Origin: Natrinema mahii
Lineage (GTDB): Archaea; Halobacteriota; Halobacteria; Halobacteriales; Natrialbaceae
Assembly (NCBI GenBank): GCA_000690595.2
Contig: JHUT02000003.1
Span: 310,001 to 374,000 of the forward strand
DNA length: 64,000 bases
Direction of reading: 5' to 3'
The first letter of the stretch is position 1, and every line of letters starts with the position of its first letter. The position numbers and the translations under genes are program-made. The notes beneath the pieces were generated by a model. That model was not told the DNA's origin. It searched no databases and saw nothing but the letters and a program-made list of their open reading frames with translations. Of this stretch, positions 44,268 to 54,668 are shown piece after piece.

Positions 44268-45293
44268 ATGGGCGTGAATCTCAGCAAGGGATTTCTGCTC
44301 GTTCTCGTCGGACTCTTCGCGTATCTCTCCCTGTTGCTCGTGTTGCCGTTCTCCCAGTACGTCCTCGGGGCGATCCTCATCGCGTACATCCTGTACCCGC
44401 TCCAGCAACGCCTCGAGGAGCGAGTCGCGCCCCCGATCGCCGCGTTCGCACTCGTCGGGCTCGCGGTCGCCGGCTTCGTCGTCCCGCTGGTCGTCATCGT
44501 CGCCGCGATCGCCAGCGACGCCCGACGACTCCTCGAGGGTGCAGACGCCGGGTCGCTCGATCTGGCCGAACTCGAGCGGACGATCGAGGAACGGACCGGC
44601 CAGTCCGTCGATCTCCCGTCGGCGCTGGCCGACGCGGCACAGAACGTCGGGACGATGGTCCTCGAGAGTTCGACCGAGTGGTTCAGCGCGATCACCCACA
44701 CGCTGATCGGGCTCGGGCTCGCGATCTTCCTGCTGTACTACCTTCTCAAGGACGGTAGCGACCTGCTGGCGTGGATGCGGGAGCTGACGCCGCTGCCAGA
44801 CGACGTCCAGGACGACTTTTACCAAGCGCTCGACGAGGTCATGTGGGCCGTCCTCGCCGGCCACGTCATGATCGCGATCATTCAGGGGACCATCGCGGGA
44901 CTGGGACTGTTGGCGACCGGCGTCCCGAACGCGGCGTTCTGGACGGCGATCATGATCATCCTGTCGCTGATCCCGCTGATCGGGTCGTTCATGGTCTGGG
45001 GGCCCGCCGTGGCCTATCTCTTCCTGATCGAGGAGCCGCTGCTTGCAGTCGCGCTGTTCGTCTACAGCACGATCGTCGTGGGCCTGTCCGACGACTACCT
45101 CCGGCCCATCCTCGTCGATCGGTACGCGGAACTCAACCCCGCCGTCATCATCCTCGGGGTCCTCGGCGGCGTCTACGCGTTCGGCGTCATGGGGCTGTTC
45201 TACGGTCCCGTCGTCCTCGGCGCGCTGATCGCGATTCTCGACGTGATGAACGACCACTACGACCGCCTCGAGAACGAGCCCGGAATGCAGTAA
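44268..45293 (+). CDS. AI-2E-family transporter (PerM-like permease)
   Basis: A 341-residue membrane protein with about eight helices. It has the family layout: two N-terminal helix pairs, a soluble helical section (residues about 85-135), and the conserved C-terminal part with IPLIGSFMVWGPAV and a final GLFYGPVVLGALIAIL. Members export small molecules or act as ion antiporters; the substrate is unknown. ATG 44268 is chosen because TTTTAT at 44243-44248 lies about 22 bases upstream, matching a leaderless start; ATG 44247 is the alternative. Confidence 0.88.
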   Translation: MGVNLSKGFLLVLVGLFAYLSLLLVLPFSQYVLGAILIAYILYPLQQRLEERVAPPIAAFALVGLAVAGFVVPLVVIVAAIASDARRLLEGADAGSLDLAELERTIEERTGQSVDLPSALADAAQNVGTMVLESSTEWFSAITHTLIGLGLAIFLLYYLLKDGSDLLAWMRELTPLPDDVQDDFYQALDEVMWAVLAGHVMIAIIQGTIAGLGLLATGVPNAAFWTAIMIILSLIPLIGSFMVWGPAVAYLFLIEEPLLAVALFVYSTIVVGLSDDYLRPILVDRYAELNPAVIILGVLGGVYAFGVMGLFYGPVVLGALIAILDVMNDHYDRLENEPGMQ

Positions 45294-45318
45294 GCGACGG
45301 CCGACCCACGACCGACGG

Positions 45319-45843
45319 CTACGGCTCGCCAGCGCCCGCGAGCAGGTCGTCGACGAGCCGCGTGAACCGGTCGACGAGCCGATCGGGGACCGTCGGCGTC
45401 ACCGTCGTCAGCAGCTGTCCCGTCGCCTCGGGATCGGCGAGGTCGAGGACGACGCGGTTCCGGTCGTCGTAACGCTTTTCGACGATATCGTGGGCGACGA
45501 GTCGATCGACATGGTACTCGAGGGTGCTGCGTGCAACCTCGAGGTCGTCGGCGATATCGGCCGGCGCGGCGGCGTCGGTCTCGATGAGGGCGACGACGAT
45601 CTCGCGGGCGGTCTCCCGGCGGAACAGTGCCAGTGCTGCCCGTTCCCACTCGTCGTAGGTCGGCGGATAGTAGTGTGTCCGGCCGTAGAACTCCTCGCGG
45701 ACGAGCCGCTCGTCCTCGAGCAGTCGGCGGACGTGATACTGTACCTGTCCCGGCGCGAACGCCGACTCCCGAACGAGTTCGTTGAAGTGAACGCCGGCGT
45801 TTTCGTGGACGTGTGCCCGAATTCGTTGTCGCGTGTCCGTCAT
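45319..45843 (-). CDS. Two-winged-helix transcriptional regulator
   Basis: A 174-residue protein with two winged helix-turn-helix domains, residues about 5-60 (GVHFNELVRESAFAPGQVQY) and 85-145 (AAPADIADDLEVARSTLEYH). Tandem-wHTH regulators of this type are common in haloarchaea. There is no ligand-binding domain. It ends near the convergent AI-2E transporter gene stop. Its targets are unknown; the cold shock gene promoter faces away on the other side. Confidence 0.82.
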   Translation of the reverse strand: MTDTRQRIRAHVHENAGVHFNELVRESAFAPGQVQYHVRRLLEDERLVREEFYGRTHYYPPTYDEWERAALALFRRETAREIVVALIETDAAAPADIADDLEVARSTLEYHVDRLVAHDIVEKRYDDRNRVVLDLADPEATGQLLTTVTPTVPDRLVDRFTRLVDDLLAGAGEP

Positions 45844-46010
45844 ACTGGTCCCCCGTCTCTGGGCCGACTAGCGCCGTGGCACATATAACGGGTCGATCGC
45901 GTTCCCAACCGCCGAGAACCGCGGCCCGTTCTCGGTTCGATCGACCCGACGGTCGTGGTACCACGACTCTCGGAAGGGTTATGCGTGTATCTCCCCTACG
46001 TTTGTTTGTA

Positions 46011-46205
46011 ATGGCGAAAGGCAACGTTGATTTCTTCAACGACACAGGCGGCTACGGTTTCATTTCGACTGAGGATGCGGACGATGACGTGTTCTTCCAC
46101 ATGGAAGACGTCGGCGGCCCGGACCTCGAGGAAGGCACCGAGATCGAGTTCGACATCGAACAGGCCCCCAAGGGTCCCCGCGCGACGAACGTCGTCCGCA
46201 ACTAA
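46011..46205 (+). CDS. cspA: Cold shock protein
   Basis: A 64-residue cold shock domain, the full length of this family. The RNA-binding motifs are GGYGFI (RNP1) and VFFHM (RNP2), and the protein begins KGNVDFFNDT. It binds single-stranded RNA or DNA and acts as an RNA chaperone. GGTTATGC about 30 bases upstream of ATG 46011 may be the TATA element of a short-leader transcript. The longer in-frame extension to 45813 crosses the divergent regulator gene and is rejected. Confidence 0.95.
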   Translation: MAKGNVDFFNDTGGYGFISTEDADDDVFFHMEDVGGPDLEEGTEIEFDIEQAPKGPRATNVVRN

Positions 46206-46386
46206 TCTCGCCGTCAGTGTCGGTTCGACGGCGCTGTACGACGATTCCGTTTTTCGAGACGCAACGTATCGAGCCGTGGCACCCCCAGTTTGCCGGGTGA
46301 GCGCCGGAGCCGACGGCACGGAACCGACTCGCGTACGACACCGAAGCGAATAGGTAGCCGTCGCCCCGAGTACCGGTATCGATCGC

Positions 46387-46734
46387 ATGGTGCCTGCAAT
46401 GTCGGTTGCCGAGGGGTGGCTCGACCCACAGCTCGCGCCCGTCCTCGTCGCGATCATCGTCTTGGCCACGATCGGGACGGCCACGCTGTTCGTCGTCAGC
46501 GTCGTCGCCTACGCCCGGCGTCGGACGGTTCGGTACTGTCTGATCACGGTCGTGCTGGGGGTGCTGGTCCTCCGGTCGGTGACCGGGCTGGGGACCGTCT
46601 TCGGGCTCGTCCCGATGACGCTCCACCACCTCGTCGAGCACGGGTGTGACTTCCTGATCGCACTCTTGCTCCTCTACGTGGTCTACCGGAGCGGCACGGC
46701 CGGCGCCGGCCGAGCCGCCGGGTTCGACGACTAG
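46387..46734 (+). CDS. Small membrane protein, function unknown
   Basis: A 115-residue protein with about three membrane helices: residues 18-41 (LVAIIVLATIGTATLFVVSV), 50-73 (CLITVVLGVLVLRSVTGLG) and 83-100. A conserved-looking HHLVEHGCD lies before the last helix. It resembles small haloarchaeal membrane proteins that often accompany winged-helix regulators, but no family is assigned. An internal ATG at 46399 (MSVAEGW) is an equally good start. Confidence 0.6.
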   Translation: MVPAMSVAEGWLDPQLAPVLVAIIVLATIGTATLFVVSVVAYARRRTVRYCLITVVLGVLVLRSVTGLGTVFGLVPMTLHHLVEHGCDFLIALLLLYVVYRSGTAGAGRAAGFDD

Positions 46735-46821
46735 CACTCACCGTGTGAACTGCTCCCGATGCCGTGACAACCGGGATCCGTCGGGCTTTTGGCCTCCCGC
46801 GCCCGATGCATCACCGAACGG

Positions 46822-48075
46822 ATGGCCCGGTATCACATCGAAACCTACGGCTGCACGTCGAATCGCGGGGAGAGCCGCGAGATCGAGCGGCGACTCCGAG
46901 ACGCGGGCCACTACCGGGTCGACGGCCCCGAACGGGCCGACGTCGCCATCCTCAACACCTGTACCGTCGTCGAGAAGACCGAGCGCAACATGCTCCGGCG
47001 GGCCGAGGAACTGGCCGACGAGACGGCGGATCTCTTCATTACGGGCTGTATGGCCCTGGCCCAGGGCGAGGAGTTCGCCCGCGCCGACGTGGACGGGCAG
47101 GTACTGCACTGGGACGAGGTCCCCGAGGCCGTCACCAACGGCGAGTGTCCGACGACGACCCCCGACGCCGAGCCGATCTTAGACGGCGTCGTCGGCATCC
47201 TCCCGATCGCGCGGGGCTGTATGTCCGACTGTTCGTACTGCATCACCAAGCAGGCCACCGGCAAGATTGACTCCCCCTCGATCGAGGAAAACGTCGAGAA
47301 AGCTCGCGCGTTGATCCACGCCGGCGCGACGGAGATCCGCATCACCGGGCAGGACACCGGCGTCTACGGCTGGGACGAGGGCGAGCGCAAACTCCACCGC
47401 CTGCTCGAGCGGATCTGTGCGATCGAGGGTGACTTCCGGGTGCGCGTGGGGATGGCCAACCCGAAGGGCGTCCACGGCATCCGCGAGGAACTGGCCGACG
47501 TCTTCGCCGAAAACGACGAACTCTACGACTTCCTGCACGCGCCCGTCCAGTCGGGCAGCGACGACGTCCTCGGGGACATGCGCCGCCAGCACCAGGTCGC
47601 GGAGTATCTCGAGGTCGTCGAGACGTTCGACGACGCCTTGGAGTACTGGACGCTGTCGACGGACTTCATCGTCGGCTTCCCCACCGAGACCGATCACGAC
47701 CACGCGCAGTCGATGGCCCTGCTTCGCGAGACCCGTCCCGAGAAGATCAACGTCACGCGCTTCTCGAAGCGACCCGGCACCGACGCCGCCGAACTGAAGG
47801 GACTGGGCGGGACGATCAAGAAGGAACGCTCGAAGGAGATGAGCGAAGTCAAACGCGAGATCGTCGGCGAGGCCTACGCCGACATGGTCGGCGAGGTCCG
47901 CGAGGATTGTCTCGTCGTCGAGGACGGCACCGCCGACTCCGTGAAGTGTCGCGACTCGGCCTACCGGCAGATAATCGTCCAAAACGCCGACGACTACGGC
48001 ATAGCGCCCGGCGACTTCGTCGACCTCGAGATCACGGCCCACGAAACGATGTACGCCTTCGGCGAGCCCGTGTAG
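46822..48075 (+). CDS. tRNA t6A37 methylthiotransferase (CDKAL1/e-MtaB type)
   Basis: A 417-residue radical SAM enzyme that adds a methylthio group to t6A37 in tRNA, giving ms2t6A. The N-terminal UPF0004 domain (IETYGCTSNRGESREIE, then NTCTVVEKTERN) carries the first cluster's cysteines. The radical SAM triad is C133-C137-C140 in RGCMSDCSYC. The TRAM domain forms the last 65 residues. Lengths and motifs fit the archaeal/eukaryotic MtaB group rather than bacterial MiaB. The substrate would be tRNAs reading ANN codons. Confidence 0.9.
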   Translation: MARYHIETYGCTSNRGESREIERRLRDAGHYRVDGPERADVAILNTCTVVEKTERNMLRRAEELADETADLFITGCMALAQGEEFARADVDGQVLHWDEVPEAVTNGECPTTTPDAEPILDGVVGILPIARGCMSDCSYCITKQATGKIDSPSIEENVEKARALIHAGATEIRITGQDTGVYGWDEGERKLHRLLERICAIEGDFRVRVGMANPKGVHGIREELADVFAENDELYDFLHAPVQSGSDDVLGDMRRQHQVAEYLEVVETFDDALEYWTLSTDFIVGFPTETDHDHAQSMALLRETRPEKINVTRFSKRPGTDAAELKGLGGTIKKERSKEMSEVKREIVGEAYADMVGEVREDCLVVEDGTADSVKCRDSAYRQIIVQNADDYGIAPGDFVDLEITAHETMYAFGEPV

Positions 48076-48168
48076 CGGGTCGGTATCGGACTCGACGTAT
48101 GCAAACCAATCCTCAGTCGCCGGGAACCGGCTGCAGGAGCAAAGTGATTCCGGCTCGTACTAATCGCT

Positions 48169-48534
48169 ATGAACGAGTCAGCCGAGCAGCCGACCCGCTG
48201 TCCGCGGAAGGGACGGGACGGTGTGATGGGGTGTGATCCCTATCGGGTCATGGACCTGCTCAACGACGACGACGCTCGAGCGGCGTATCTGTACGCCGAG
48301 GAGCCGACGACGGTAAACGAGATCGCCGAGGAGCTGGACATCCCGCAGTCGACGGCCTACCGGAAAGTCGAGAACTTGCAGGAGGCGGGGCTACTCTCAC
48401 AGCTCAACGAGCGGTCCCGGACCGGGATGCCCGCCCATTACACGCAGGCCATGGATCACGTGTCCGTGACCTACGACGACCCGCTCCGGATCGAGTGTGA
48501 GTGCAACGGCAAGACGCTGTACTGCGAACACTGA
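48169..48534 (+). CDS. Winged-helix transcriptional regulator (ArsR-like)
   Basis: A 121-residue protein with one winged helix, residues about 30-85: EPTTVNEIAEELDIPQSTAY then KVENLQEAGLLSQL. Cysteines near both ends (TRCPRKG and MGCDPY; IECECNGKTLYCEH) are unusual and could bind a metal or sense redox state. It appears single and its targets are unknown. Confidence 0.8.
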   Translation: MNESAEQPTRCPRKGRDGVMGCDPYRVMDLLNDDDARAAYLYAEEPTTVNEIAEELDIPQSTAYRKVENLQEAGLLSQLNERSRTGMPAHYTQAMDHVSVTYDDPLRIECECNGKTLYCEH

Positions 48535-48618
48535 GACGGATTGCTGTCCCGATTTCCCCGCGCACCCGCGACCTGGGCGGCGGTCACCGGACACGGGATG
48601 GCAACCCGTATGACGGCC

Positions 48619-49098
48619 CTATAGCTCCGCGACGGCGGCCTCGATCTCCTCGCGGGGCAGCGGCGAGATCCAGTCGTCCGCGACGAAAGCGTACTGGACT
48701 TCGCGATCGGCGTCGAGGACGAACGCCGACCGCCACGGCGTCGAGACGTTCGCCATGTGGTCGCGGTCGGCCAGCAACTCGAGCGACTCGCCGATCTCGC
48801 CGTCGACGTCAGCGAAAAAGCGGAACCCGGGTTCGTCCAGCCAGCGCAGGAACTCGTTTTGTGCGTACGGACCGTCCCGACTGATCCCGAGGACGGCGAC
48901 GTCCTCGAACTCGCCCCAGCCGGCCCGAACGAACTGTTTCCACCAGTTCTGTGCGATCGCGCTGAACGCGAACCCGGTCGCGATCAGGACGCCGCCGCGC
49001 TCGTCAAGCGCCGCGGACAGCGCCGTCGACCGGAACGTCTCGCCGTCACACAGTAGCGCCTCGAACTCCGGCACCGTCTCGCCCTCGGTCGGTGGCAT
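48619..49098 (-). CDS. Peroxiredoxin-like protein lacking the peroxidatic cysteine
   Basis: A 159-residue thioredoxin-fold protein of the AhpC/TSA type: GETVPEFEALLCDGETF at the start, FEDVAVLGISRDGPYAQNEF and FVLDADREVQYAFVADDW. In active peroxiredoxins the segment after the second strand carries a TxxC motif; here it reads TGFAFSAIAQNWW with no cysteine. The only cysteine is near residue 17. It probably is not a thiol peroxidase and may have a binding or regulatory role. The longer open frame to 49497 is shadow of the next gene. Confidence 0.75.
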   Translation of the reverse strand: MPPTEGETVPEFEALLCDGETFRSTALSAALDERGGVLIATGFAFSAIAQNWWKQFVRAGWGEFEDVAVLGISRDGPYAQNEFLRWLDEPGFRFFADVDGEIGESLELLADRDHMANVSTPWRSAFVLDADREVQYAFVADDWISPLPREEIEAAVAEL

Positions 49099-49200
49099 AC
49101 CCCGAATCGACCGTCGACCGACTAAAACCTCCGTGCCGCGGCAGCCGCCCACTCGAGACGGCCACCCACGCTTTTGTCGCCGCGACCCGAACGGGCGGGT

Positions 49201-49437
49201 ATGGTTACCCTGTACCAACTCGAGGGCTGTCCGTACTGCGAACTCGTCGCCGACCGCCTCGACGAACTCGACGTCGACTACGACAGCGTCTGGGTCGAGG
49301 GGCTTCACTCGAAACGCAACGAGGTCAAACGCGTCTCCGGCCAGCGACAGGTCCCGGTCATCGTCGACGAGGGCCGCGGGGTCACGATGGCCGAGTCCGA
49401 GCGAATCGTCGACTATCTCGACGCGACCTACGCCTGA
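49201..49437 (+). CDS. Glutaredoxin-family protein
   Basis: A 78-residue glutaredoxin/glutathione-transferase N-terminal-like domain. The redox motif C10-PYC-13 follows the first strand (VTLYQLEG), QVPVIVDEG holds the cis-proline, and the C terminus SERIVDYLDATYA is typical. Haloarchaea lack glutathione and use gamma-glutamylcysteine, so the cofactor differs from bacterial glutaredoxins. ATG 49201 is preferred over an upstream start at 49174 because MVTLYQ begins the fold. It is divergent from the peroxiredoxin-like gene, with 102 bases between the starts. Confidence 0.85.
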   Translation: MVTLYQLEGCPYCELVADRLDELDVDYDSVWVEGLHSKRNEVKRVSGQRQVPVIVDEGRGVTMAESERIVDYLDATYA

Positions 49438-49540
49438 ATCGGACTGTTGTCCGATGCCCCTGTGGGATCGCGGGGGCGATCGCGGCCCCGCCGGCAACGA
49501 CGGATAGAAGACCGTCTACGCCGTCGCTTGTGACGGTTCG

Positions 49541-49945
49541 CTACTCCTCGTCGAGCCCGTGGGGATCAAGCCCCGGGTCCTCGACCGCGGGCGCGCCGAT
49601 CGCGAGGACGACGCCTTCCCCGTCGCCGACGTTGCGGTGGCCGTGGCCCACCTCCGGTTTGGCGACCCAGAACGTTCCGGGGCCCGCGTCGACGTACTCT
49701 TCCTCGCCCGAGCGACCGAGCTTGAGCGAGAACTCCCCCTCGAGGACGTAGTAGAGTTCCTCCTGTTCGGCGTGGGCGTGGTACTGGATCTCCTCGCCGG
49801 GCTCGAAGTACCAGAGCTTCAGGTTGACCGCGTCGGTGTCGAAGAAGTCATCCAGCGCGCGGATCCGCAGATCCGGTGGGATCTCCTCGACCTCGGAGAG
49901 GTCGGTCATCGGGACGTCGTCGGTGTGGACAACTTCGTAGTCCAT
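49541..49945 (-). CDS. Cupin-domain protein
   Basis: A 134-residue single-cupin protein. The first metal motif is HAHAEQEELYYVLEGEF and the second is PGTFWVAKPEVGHGHRN, together giving the histidine and glutamate ligands of a mononuclear metal centre. Before it is a 45-residue leader (MDYEVVHTDDVPMTDLSEVE). Enzymatic activity cannot be told. A second cupin protein lies at 54.9 kb. The longer open frame toward 50203 is out of family and rejected. Confidence 0.85.
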   Translation of the reverse strand: MDYEVVHTDDVPMTDLSEVEEIPPDLRIRALDDFFDTDAVNLKLWYFEPGEEIQYHAHAEQEELYYVLEGEFSLKLGRSGEEEYVDAGPGTFWVAKPEVGHGHRNVGDGEGVVLAIGAPAVEDPGLDPHGLDEE

Positions 49946-50049
49946 GCTACCGTATGGCACTACCGGGACCAAAAGCGTCCGGTCGTCCCGCACGGATTGC
50001 TGGCTCTCCGTGGTCGCCCGCCGCCGCGATTGCCCTCGCGCGGCCGTCG

Positions 50050-50589
50050 CTACTCGAAGCCGATCGCGTCGTCGTCGCCGGTGACGGTCGCCCCCTCCTG
50101 TGCGGCGAAGGCCTCGCGGACGCGGTCGTAGGTCTCCTCGAGCGCCTCGACGATCACCGAGGTATCGCTGATGACCGGCATGAAGTTCGTATCTCCCTCC
50201 CATCGCGGGACGACGTGGGTGTGGAGGTGGTCGTCGATGGAGCCGCCGGCCCCGTCACCGAGGTTCAAGCCGGCGTTGAAGCCGTTCGGCTCGAGGGCGA
50301 CCTCGAGCGCGTCGAAGGTTCGTTGTTTCAAGCGGGCGTGATCGAGCAGGACCGCGTCTTCAAGGGCCGCGTACTCGCCGGTGTGGGTGTGGGGAATCAC
50401 CATCGCGTGACCTGGGTTGTAGGGGTAGTTGTTCAGCATGACGAACGCGTGTTCGCTCCGCGCAACGATCAAATTCTCCCTATCTGAGCCTTGTTCCGGC
50501 AGTTCACAGAAAACGCAGTCCTCGATGTCGGCGTTTTTGTCCTCGCGTTCGATCCACTCGATCCGCCACGGTGCGAACACCTGCTCCAT
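50050..50589 (-). CDS. HIT-family nucleotide-binding protein
   Basis: A 179-residue histidine-triad protein. A zinc-like CVFCELP motif is near the N terminus, then MLNNYPYNPGHAMVIPHTHT and the triad DHLHTHVVPRW, whose central histidine attacks the phosphate of nucleotides. The group includes AP4A hydrolases and adenylylated substrates. ATG 50589 (MEQVFAPWR) fits family starts; a GTG 12 bases upstream is the alternative. Confidence 0.9.
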   Translation of the reverse strand: MEQVFAPWRIEWIEREDKNADIEDCVFCELPEQGSDRENLIVARSEHAFVMLNNYPYNPGHAMVIPHTHTGEYAALEDAVLLDHARLKQRTFDALEVALEPNGFNAGLNLGDGAGGSIDDHLHTHVVPRWEGDTNFMPVISDTSVIVEALEETYDRVREAFAAQEGATVTGDDDAIGFE

Positions 50590-50842
50590 GTCGGCTACCA
50601 CGCGAGGCGCGCCTAAAGCGTTTCAGTCCTGCCGCTCGGGGCGAACGTAACGGAAGATATTGCCTCTTTTCGACCGCCAGCACGGGAATAAACACTTATA
50701 ACGCGACGAGAGTTGTCGATAAACGAAATAGGACCCTCTCGTCCAGTCTCTCAGCGAAGGCAACGCCGTCTTGCGATTTTTGCGACCCACCCTTCAAAAT
50801 GAAGCGTGGGTTTAAGATGGGACTACTACAAGTAATCAGGTA

Positions 50843-51043
50843 ATGGCAACGACTGACGACTCCTTTAACGGGATGACCGAACACTGCGAGGAGTGCGAGT
50901 TGGAAACGCTTCACGAAGTGTCGGTCCAGATCAGAACCGAGAGCATCAAACAGGAGAACGCCCAGTTCTCCCGCGAACCGTACCGCGTGAGCGAGTGCCA
51001 GCGCTGTGGCAACCGCTCGAGTCAGCGGATGAACAACGCGTAG
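50843..51043 (+). CDS. Small zinc beta-ribbon protein (DUF7835-like)
   Basis: A 66-residue protein with C-EEC (HCEECELETLHEVSV) and CQRCG knuckles flanking a strand-rich middle. It belongs to a haloarchaeal small zinc-ribbon group, recalled as DUF7835, with no known function. A GGTTTAAG element about 33 bases before the ATG, at about 50808-50815, is a plausible TATA box. Confidence 0.65.
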   Translation: MATTDDSFNGMTEHCEECELETLHEVSVQIRTESIKQENAQFSREPYRVSECQRCGNRSSQRMNNA

Positions 51044-51143
51044 AATCCCGATCACGACAGCAGGCGCCCGGTCTCCCGTTCTCTCCCTCCACGAATCGCC
51101 GTTTCGGCCCGGCCGACGCCGATTTCGGTTCGAGATCGCCGCG

Positions 51144-52040
51144 TTATGCCGTCGTTACTTCGCAGCCGTCCTCGGTGACGATGACCGTGTGTTCCTTCTG
51201 GCTGACGAGGAAGCCGTCGTCCTCCTTGAGGACCGGGTAACCGTGGACGATGTCGTTGCGCTTGAGTCGCCGCAGCGCCATCTCCGGCCGGTCCGTCTCG
51301 AGCCACCGGGTCGCAAAGGGCAGCGTCCGGAACTCCTCGGTGATCTGGTCTAAGGCGTCGCGGGCCTGCCGGTTGCGGACGGTGCCCTCGCGCTCGAGCG
51401 AGAAGATTTCCTCGCTCGCGCCCTCCGAGACCTTGCCGCCGCCGTCGGTCGCGAACGGTTCGATCGCGACGACGTCGCCGACTTCCAGGGTCGTCCCCTG
51501 CGAGACGGCGCGGTTGGGGATGTTCGGACTGGTGTGTTGCTCCCAGTGGCCCAGCCCGTGTCCGGTGAGGTTGACGACGGGGTTGTAACCGTAGCCGTCG
51601 ATGACGTCTTCGATCTCGGCGCCGATCTCGCCGGTCCCGACGCCGGGTTCGACGATGTCGAGTGCAGCCTCCAGGGCCTGTTCGGAGGCTTCGGCGAGTT
51701 CCGGATTGCCCGAGAGGTCGACGGTGACGGCGGTGTCGGCCAGCCAGCCGTCGACGTGGACGCCGATGTCTAAGTTGATCATCTCCTCGCCGAAGGTCGT
51801 CTCGTCGTCGATTGACGGCGTCGCGTGGGCCGCCTCCTCGTCGACGGAGATGTTGACGGGGAAGGCGGGTTCGCCGCCCAGTTCGCGGATACGATCCTCG
51901 GCCCACGTCGCGACCTCGAGGTGGCTCGCACCGACCTCGACGCGCTCGGCGGCCTCTTCGCGCACCTGCGCGAGGATCGCACCGGCTTCGCGGTGTTTTT
52001 CGTACGTTTCGGACTCGAGGTCCACCTCGGATTCGGCCAT
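51144..52040 (-). CDS. map: Methionine aminopeptidase
   Basis: A 298-residue archaeal/eukaryotic type II methionine aminopeptidase. It has the metal-site strands INLDIGVHVDGWLADTAVT (two aspartates), the GHGLGHWEQHTSPNIPN histidine region, EPFATDGGG with a glutamate, and KEHTVIVTEDG near the end. The enzyme removes the initiator methionine from nascent proteins. ATG 52040 gives the expected family length; the open frame continues upstream only as non-coding arginine-rich sequence. Confidence 0.93.
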   Translation of the reverse strand: MAESEVDLESETYEKHREAGAILAQVREEAAERVEVGASHLEVATWAEDRIRELGGEPAFPVNISVDEEAAHATPSIDDETTFGEEMINLDIGVHVDGWLADTAVTVDLSGNPELAEASEQALEAALDIVEPGVGTGEIGAEIEDVIDGYGYNPVVNLTGHGLGHWEQHTSPNIPNRAVSQGTTLEVGDVVAIEPFATDGGGKVSEGASEEIFSLEREGTVRNRQARDALDQITEEFRTLPFATRWLETDRPEMALRRLKRNDIVHGYPVLKEDDGFLVSQKEHTVIVTEDGCEVTTA

Positions 52041-52113
52041 GCACCGGGGTTGTACCGGTCGACAAAAAGAGGTTCCGTCTCTCCACCGACCCCGGTGTCG
52101 ACCGGACCCGGGG

Positions 52114-52236
52114 TCAGCGATTCGTTCGGTCGGCGACCCACTGACAGTCGGGACAGGTCGCGAGGCCCTGAACGTTCGCCAGCGGCAACTCACACTGCGG
52201 ACACTGCCGGCGCGCGTGCTGTGGTACTCGGAGCAT
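52114..52236 (-). CDS. Very small double-CxxC zinc-ribbon protein
   Basis: A 40-residue frame on the minus strand: MLRVPQHARRQCPQCELPLA then a second CPDC knuckle. C12/C15 and C28/C31 form two zinc knuckles. A TATA-like TTTTATTATC at 52259-52267 (minus) lies about 28 bases before the ATG, the ideal spacing for a leaderless transcript, which strongly supports a real gene. Function unknown. Confidence 0.6.
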   Translation of the reverse strand: MLRVPQHARRQCPQCELPLANVQGLATCPDCQWVADRTNR

Positions 52237-52715
52237 GGTTCCCCAGATGAATACGTCGATAATAAAACTATGTCACGACGATCGTCGAAATAGGGCTGAC
52301 CGAAGACGGTATCCGCTGCCGGGGTCGAGCCCGCCGAATCGCGAGTCGGGCCGGGTCCGACCGACGTGAGAGACGCCACGACCGCTCGAGCGGGGCTCTC
52401 GGCCGCGGGCTCACGGCCGCGACGATCAGCGGCGGGTGGATCACCGGGCTCGCGACGGCGGCCCCGCGACCGCGCGTTTCGGTACGGGGTGGAAACGACG
52501 GCCGTACCGCGCCGAAAACGACGATCGACGAGTCCCGCCGTATCGTTCGACGAAACGATAATAACGATCGAACGTGTGGATTTCGCGTCTGACGGATTCA
52601 ACCCCCTGTTTTCTGCAGAATCGGGGTCGTGACCGGGGCGATACGACAAGACTGTCCGACGCGCCGGACGGAAATGGTAGACCTTTTAGCCCCGTCGAAG
52701 AACCGTCTAGACGAG
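52237..52715. other. Intergenic region between divergent genes
   Basis: About 480 bases. The left end holds the promoter of the zinc-ribbon gene (AATAAAAC at 52261-52268). The right end has CTTTTAG at 52683-52689, about 30 bases before the isocitrate dehydrogenase ATG. The middle (52280-52650) shows only short open frames of shadow type and no clear repeat. Confidence 0.5.
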
Positions 52716-53993
<1,278 letters not shown>

Positions 53994-54111
53994 ACCCCTT
54001 TCAACACTCAGTTATCTCGATTTCTTTCTGCCGTCGATCCCGACCAGCGCCGGCCGTCGCAGCCGTCGACGGGCCGCAACGCTCTCCCGGTTGGCTCGCC
54101 TACGGCCGGTG

Positions 54112-54555
54112 ATGACCGATCGACCGCTCGAAGTCCGGATCGCCGACGCCGACCGAGAACGCGAGGACGCCTTCGCGGTCAGACGAGAGGTGTTCGTCGC
54201 GGAACAGGGCGTCGACGAGGAACTGGAGTACGACGACCACGACGAGACGGCGACCCACGTCGTCGCCTACGACGGCGCGGCACCGATCGGCGCGGCTCGC
54301 CTTCGCGAGTACGAGGACGGCGTCGGCAAAGTCGAACGCGTCGCCGTCCTCGAGTCCCGCCGCGAGGAGGGCGTGGGTCGTGCGCTGATGGAGACGCTCG
54401 AGCGCCGGGCCGTCGACGAGGGGCTGACGACGCTGAAACTCCACTCCCAGACCCGCGCCGCCGACTTCTACCGCGAACTCGGTTACGAGCGCCGCGGGCC
54501 GGTGTTCGAGGAGGCGGGGATTCCACACGTCGAGATGCACAAGTCGCTGGCGTGA
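54112..54555 (+). CDS. GNAT-family N-acetyltransferase (ElaA-like)
   Basis: A 147-residue GNAT protein. VRREVFVAEQGVDEELEYDDHD is the N-terminal signature of the ElaA/YjcF-like group, VERVAVLESRREEGVGRALM carries the acetyl-CoA binding loop, and AADFYRELGYERRG ends the fold. The acceptor is unknown. The in-frame extension upstream to 54091 adds no conserved residues. Confidence 0.85.
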   Translation: MTDRPLEVRIADADREREDAFAVRREVFVAEQGVDEELEYDDHDETATHVVAYDGAAPIGAARLREYEDGVGKVERVAVLESRREEGVGRALMETLERRAVDEGLTTLKLHSQTRAADFYRELGYERRGPVFEEAGIPHVEMHKSLA

Positions 54556-54668
54556 CGCCGCGGGACCGCAGCCGTCCGCCTGCCGGACTCGAGCGAGCGG
54601 GATCGCTGTGTCCTCGTCGGCCGTCCGTCTGACTGACTTTCAAGGGAACGGCCGTGGCCATCGGAGCT

